A stretch of 64,000 bases of DNA from JAJPKK01 sp963802745 (GTDB taxonomy: Bacteria > Pseudomonadota > Alphaproteobacteria > Rhizobiales > Xanthobacteraceae). Below are positions 62,522 through 64,000 of this stretch, in pieces. The translations under genes and the position numbers were made by a program. How positions within the stretch are numbered: position 1 is the first letter of the stretch; each line of letters opens with the position of its first letter. Below the pieces are notes generated by a model. The model was not told the origin of the DNA. It searched no databases and saw only the letters and a list, made by a program, of their open reading frames with translations. Location: assembly GCA_963802745.1 (NCBI GenBank), contig CAWDKL010000011.1, positions 19,290 through 83,289 on the forward strand, given 5' to 3'.

Positions 62522-63105
62522 GGCAAATCTCCTTGTTTGAACGTAATATGTAACGCGTGGCGCCGCACTGAGCAACGATCTCCCGGATATGATCGGGCCA
62601 CCTGGAAAGCGCCGCCGGTAATTTATCGAACCCTCACCTGTCAGTGGGTTTTCAAGTTATCCGATTTTCATAGCACGCGCGTTGTCTGCTTTCTGCGCTG
62701 GTCAGTTTCTTTGTTCGACCGCGGCACTGTTTCTTCGTCCCGACCTGCCATCCGAAGCGACGCCGCGCACAGCCGCGGTCAAGGATGGCCGTCGCTCTGC
62801 GGGTTCGGCGATCTCAGCCGTTGCCAGGCCACGCCTTGACGGCGGCGAGCACGGCGTCACGTTTGGGGGCGTCGGGGAGGCGGTGATCAGGCAACGAACC
62901 GGACAACCCGTGTGCTACATAACCAGGACAACTCATGTGCTTATGACATTCATCGAACCCCCTTCTTTCGCCGAAGGCCGAGGTCTGCTAATGTGTTGCC
63001 CAAGGATGCCCAAAGCACGAGCATCCGTTTAGCGATGACGCAGCCGCGGCGCGCATGCGAGGATGGTTCGCGGTCCCCGAATTCGCATTGAGGGAGAAGC
63101 GGCTG
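62522..63105. other. intergenic region with two imperfect direct repeats
   Basis: No gene supported. GGACAACCCGTGTGCTA (62901-62917) and GGACAACTCATGTGCTT (62926-62942) are related 17-mers 25 bases apart. They could be the end of a decayed insertion sequence, but no transposase fragment is evident. The toxin-antitoxin promoter should lie near 62,540-62,600. Confidence 0.35.
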
Positions 63106-63552
63106 ATGTCCAACACCAGTGTCGTTCGGCAGGTCGGCTTGCTGGCAAGTTTGGTTGTCGCGGTGATGGTTTTTGCAGGCCGCACCGTTATCGTGTCGGC
63201 GCAGGAGGGCGAACCGCGATCCGGGCAATCCCTATCGCAGTCCCTGCCCATCCGCCACGCGAGCGCCGCGCCATTGACGGCGGAGCAGGCCAGAGGCGCG
63301 GGCCTGTTTTTTCAGCGCTGTTCGCTTTGCCACCTGGCCAAAACGTCCGGCGCGGCGGGCAGCAAATATTGTTGTGTCGCCTCGCTCGGGCCTGATCTGA
63401 GCACCCGGTTCAAGAATCTTAGCGCGGAGCAGGAGGAAGCCTTTAAGGCGATCATTTTGAATGGCGGCCCGACCTACATGCCGGCATGGAAATATGGTCT
63501 CACAGCGGACGAGATCGACGAGATCATCGCTTATTTGAAGACATTGGGTTGA
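63106..63552 (+). CDS. small exported c-type cytochrome
   Basis: A 148-aa protein. A membrane/signal segment (QVGLLASLVVAVMVFAG) precedes a monohaem domain: CSLCHLAK (CxxCH) and the distal Met in PTYMPAWKYGL, with the typical end ADEIDEIIAYLKTLG. Two further Cys (KYCCVAS) are unusual. ATG 63106 has GGGAGAAG upstream. It should act as a periplasmic electron carrier, probably for a dehydrogenase encoded beyond the next gene. Confidence 0.87.
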   Translation: MSNTSVVRQVGLLASLVVAVMVFAGRTVIVSAQEGEPRSGQSLSQSLPIRHASAAPLTAEQARGAGLFFQRCSLCHLAKTSGAAGSKYCCVASLGPDLSTRFKNLSAEQEEAFKAIILNGGPTYMPAWKYGLTADEIDEIIAYLKTLG

Positions 63553-63569
63553 ACCGAACGGAGGGCGAG

Positions 63570-64000
63570 ATGAAGAGGTCCAAAACGTCTTGTTGGATGC
63601 AGGCGCTCACCGTCTTGCTGGCGACAACGGCCGGCGCGCCGACGGTTTATGCACAATACGCACCGGGCGGACCCAAGTTCCGGGGGGCGATAAAATCCGT
63701 GGATGGCAAGCCGCTGGAAGGCGTGACGGTCTCCGCGCGCGGTGCCGGCAAGACGTTTGTCACGACCGTCTTTACCAACCCGCAGGGGGTCTATGTTTTC
63801 CCGCCCTTGGAGAAAGGACTGAAATTCAGCCTGTGGGCTCAGGCTCAAGGGTTTGAAACGGCGCGGCGCGACGTGGAGGCGGGCGGCGGCGAGGTTCAGC
63901 CGCTGGCGGAATTGCAGCTGAAGCCGCTAACAAATTTCGAGAAGCAATTGACCGGGGTCGAGTGGATGAACAGCTTCCCGGAAAATACTAGCAATACATC
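63570..64000 (+). CDS. carboxypeptidase-regulatory-like exported protein, 3' end outside window
   Basis: The first 143 residues are visible and the frame is open to the edge. A signal peptide (ALTVLLATTAGAPTVYAQY) is followed by a CarboxypepD_reg-like beta domain: GAIKSVDGKPLEGVTVSARG, TTVFTNPQGVYVFPPLEKG and LWAQAQGFETARRDVEAG. Similar starts in Bradyrhizobium relatives lead into a Vgb-like propeller, which cannot be checked here. ATG 63570 is 17 bases after the cytochrome stop. Confidence 0.75.
   Translation, partial: MKRSKTSCWMQALTVLLATTAGAPTVYAQYAPGGPKFRGAIKSVDGKPLEGVTVSARGAGKTFVTTVFTNPQGVYVFPPLEKGLKFSLWAQAQGFETARRDVEAGGGEVQPLAELQLKPLTNFEKQLTGVEWMNSFPENTSNT

Noticed and set aside
1..64000. 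Prophage, integrase or CRISPR-Cas genes
   Set aside because: No integrase, capsid, terminase, Cas protein or regular repeat-spacer array was found on either strand.

Overview
The window looks like a GC-rich alphaproteobacterial chromosome, most likely Hyphomicrobiales (Rhizobiales). The evidence is the tolQ-tolR-tolA-tolB-pal-cpoB-tilS-ftsH block, a DUF2852 protein and a TrpX-like solute-binding protein of the kind common in Bradyrhizobium relatives. This placement is inferred from gene content, not from a marker phylogeny.

The left third (1-11.8 kb) is accessory. It holds a cut-off DUF692 (MNIO-type) gene on the minus strand, a secreted HELTH metallopeptidase, a 106-aa peptide ending in a Cys-Gly ladder (RiPP-like), a solute-binding protein, a frameshifted hybrid histidine kinase, a second protein with only HisKA and receiver parts, a NarL-type response regulator, a beta-lactamase-fold protein whose nucleophile position is Gly, and a zinc-ribbon protein of unknown function.

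The centre (12-38.8 kb) is the remarkable part. Leftward runs a DevBCA-like exporter (HlyD adaptor, two permeases, ATPase) followed by a 3190-aa megasynthase: FAAL (N-terminus missing)-ACP-KS-AT-ACP-thioester reductase-half condensation domain-adenylation-PCP-thioester reductase. Rightward, from the shared intergenic region, runs a tight ten-gene operon that reads as a nearly complete sterol pathway: Rieske oxygenase, oxidosqualene cyclase (not squalene-hopene cyclase), squalene epoxidase, 3beta-HSD/epimerase-like dehydrogenase, CYP51, an EBP-like/Rieske fusion, a separate EBP-like protein, a C14-sterol-reductase-like (ERG24/TM7SF2) protein, a geranylgeranyl-reductase-family flavoprotein and a sterol 24-C-methyltransferase. 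The intergenic region carries direct repeats, palindromes and an imperfect tandem duplication, offset about 200 bp, of the promoter plus first codons of the first sterol gene.

After small stress/regulatory genes (TfoX-N, ArsR plus AHSA1, GFA) and about 1.5 kb with little coding sequence, a tRNA-Val(CAC) at 42.1 kb marks the change to core genome: a lipoprotein, gph, the Tol-Pal envelope cluster, tilS, ftsH, pyrE, an MmgE/PrpD protein, queC, a NUDIX hydrolase, leuC, a creatininase-family protein, a MazEF-like pair, and a small cytochrome c next to a cut-off carboxypeptidase-regulatory-like protein.

At least eight apparent single-base insertions interrupt otherwise normal genes, including tolA, tilS and leuC. 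All are in the same direction (+1), so consensus errors in the assembly are more likely than real gene decay. None falls in the sterol operon.
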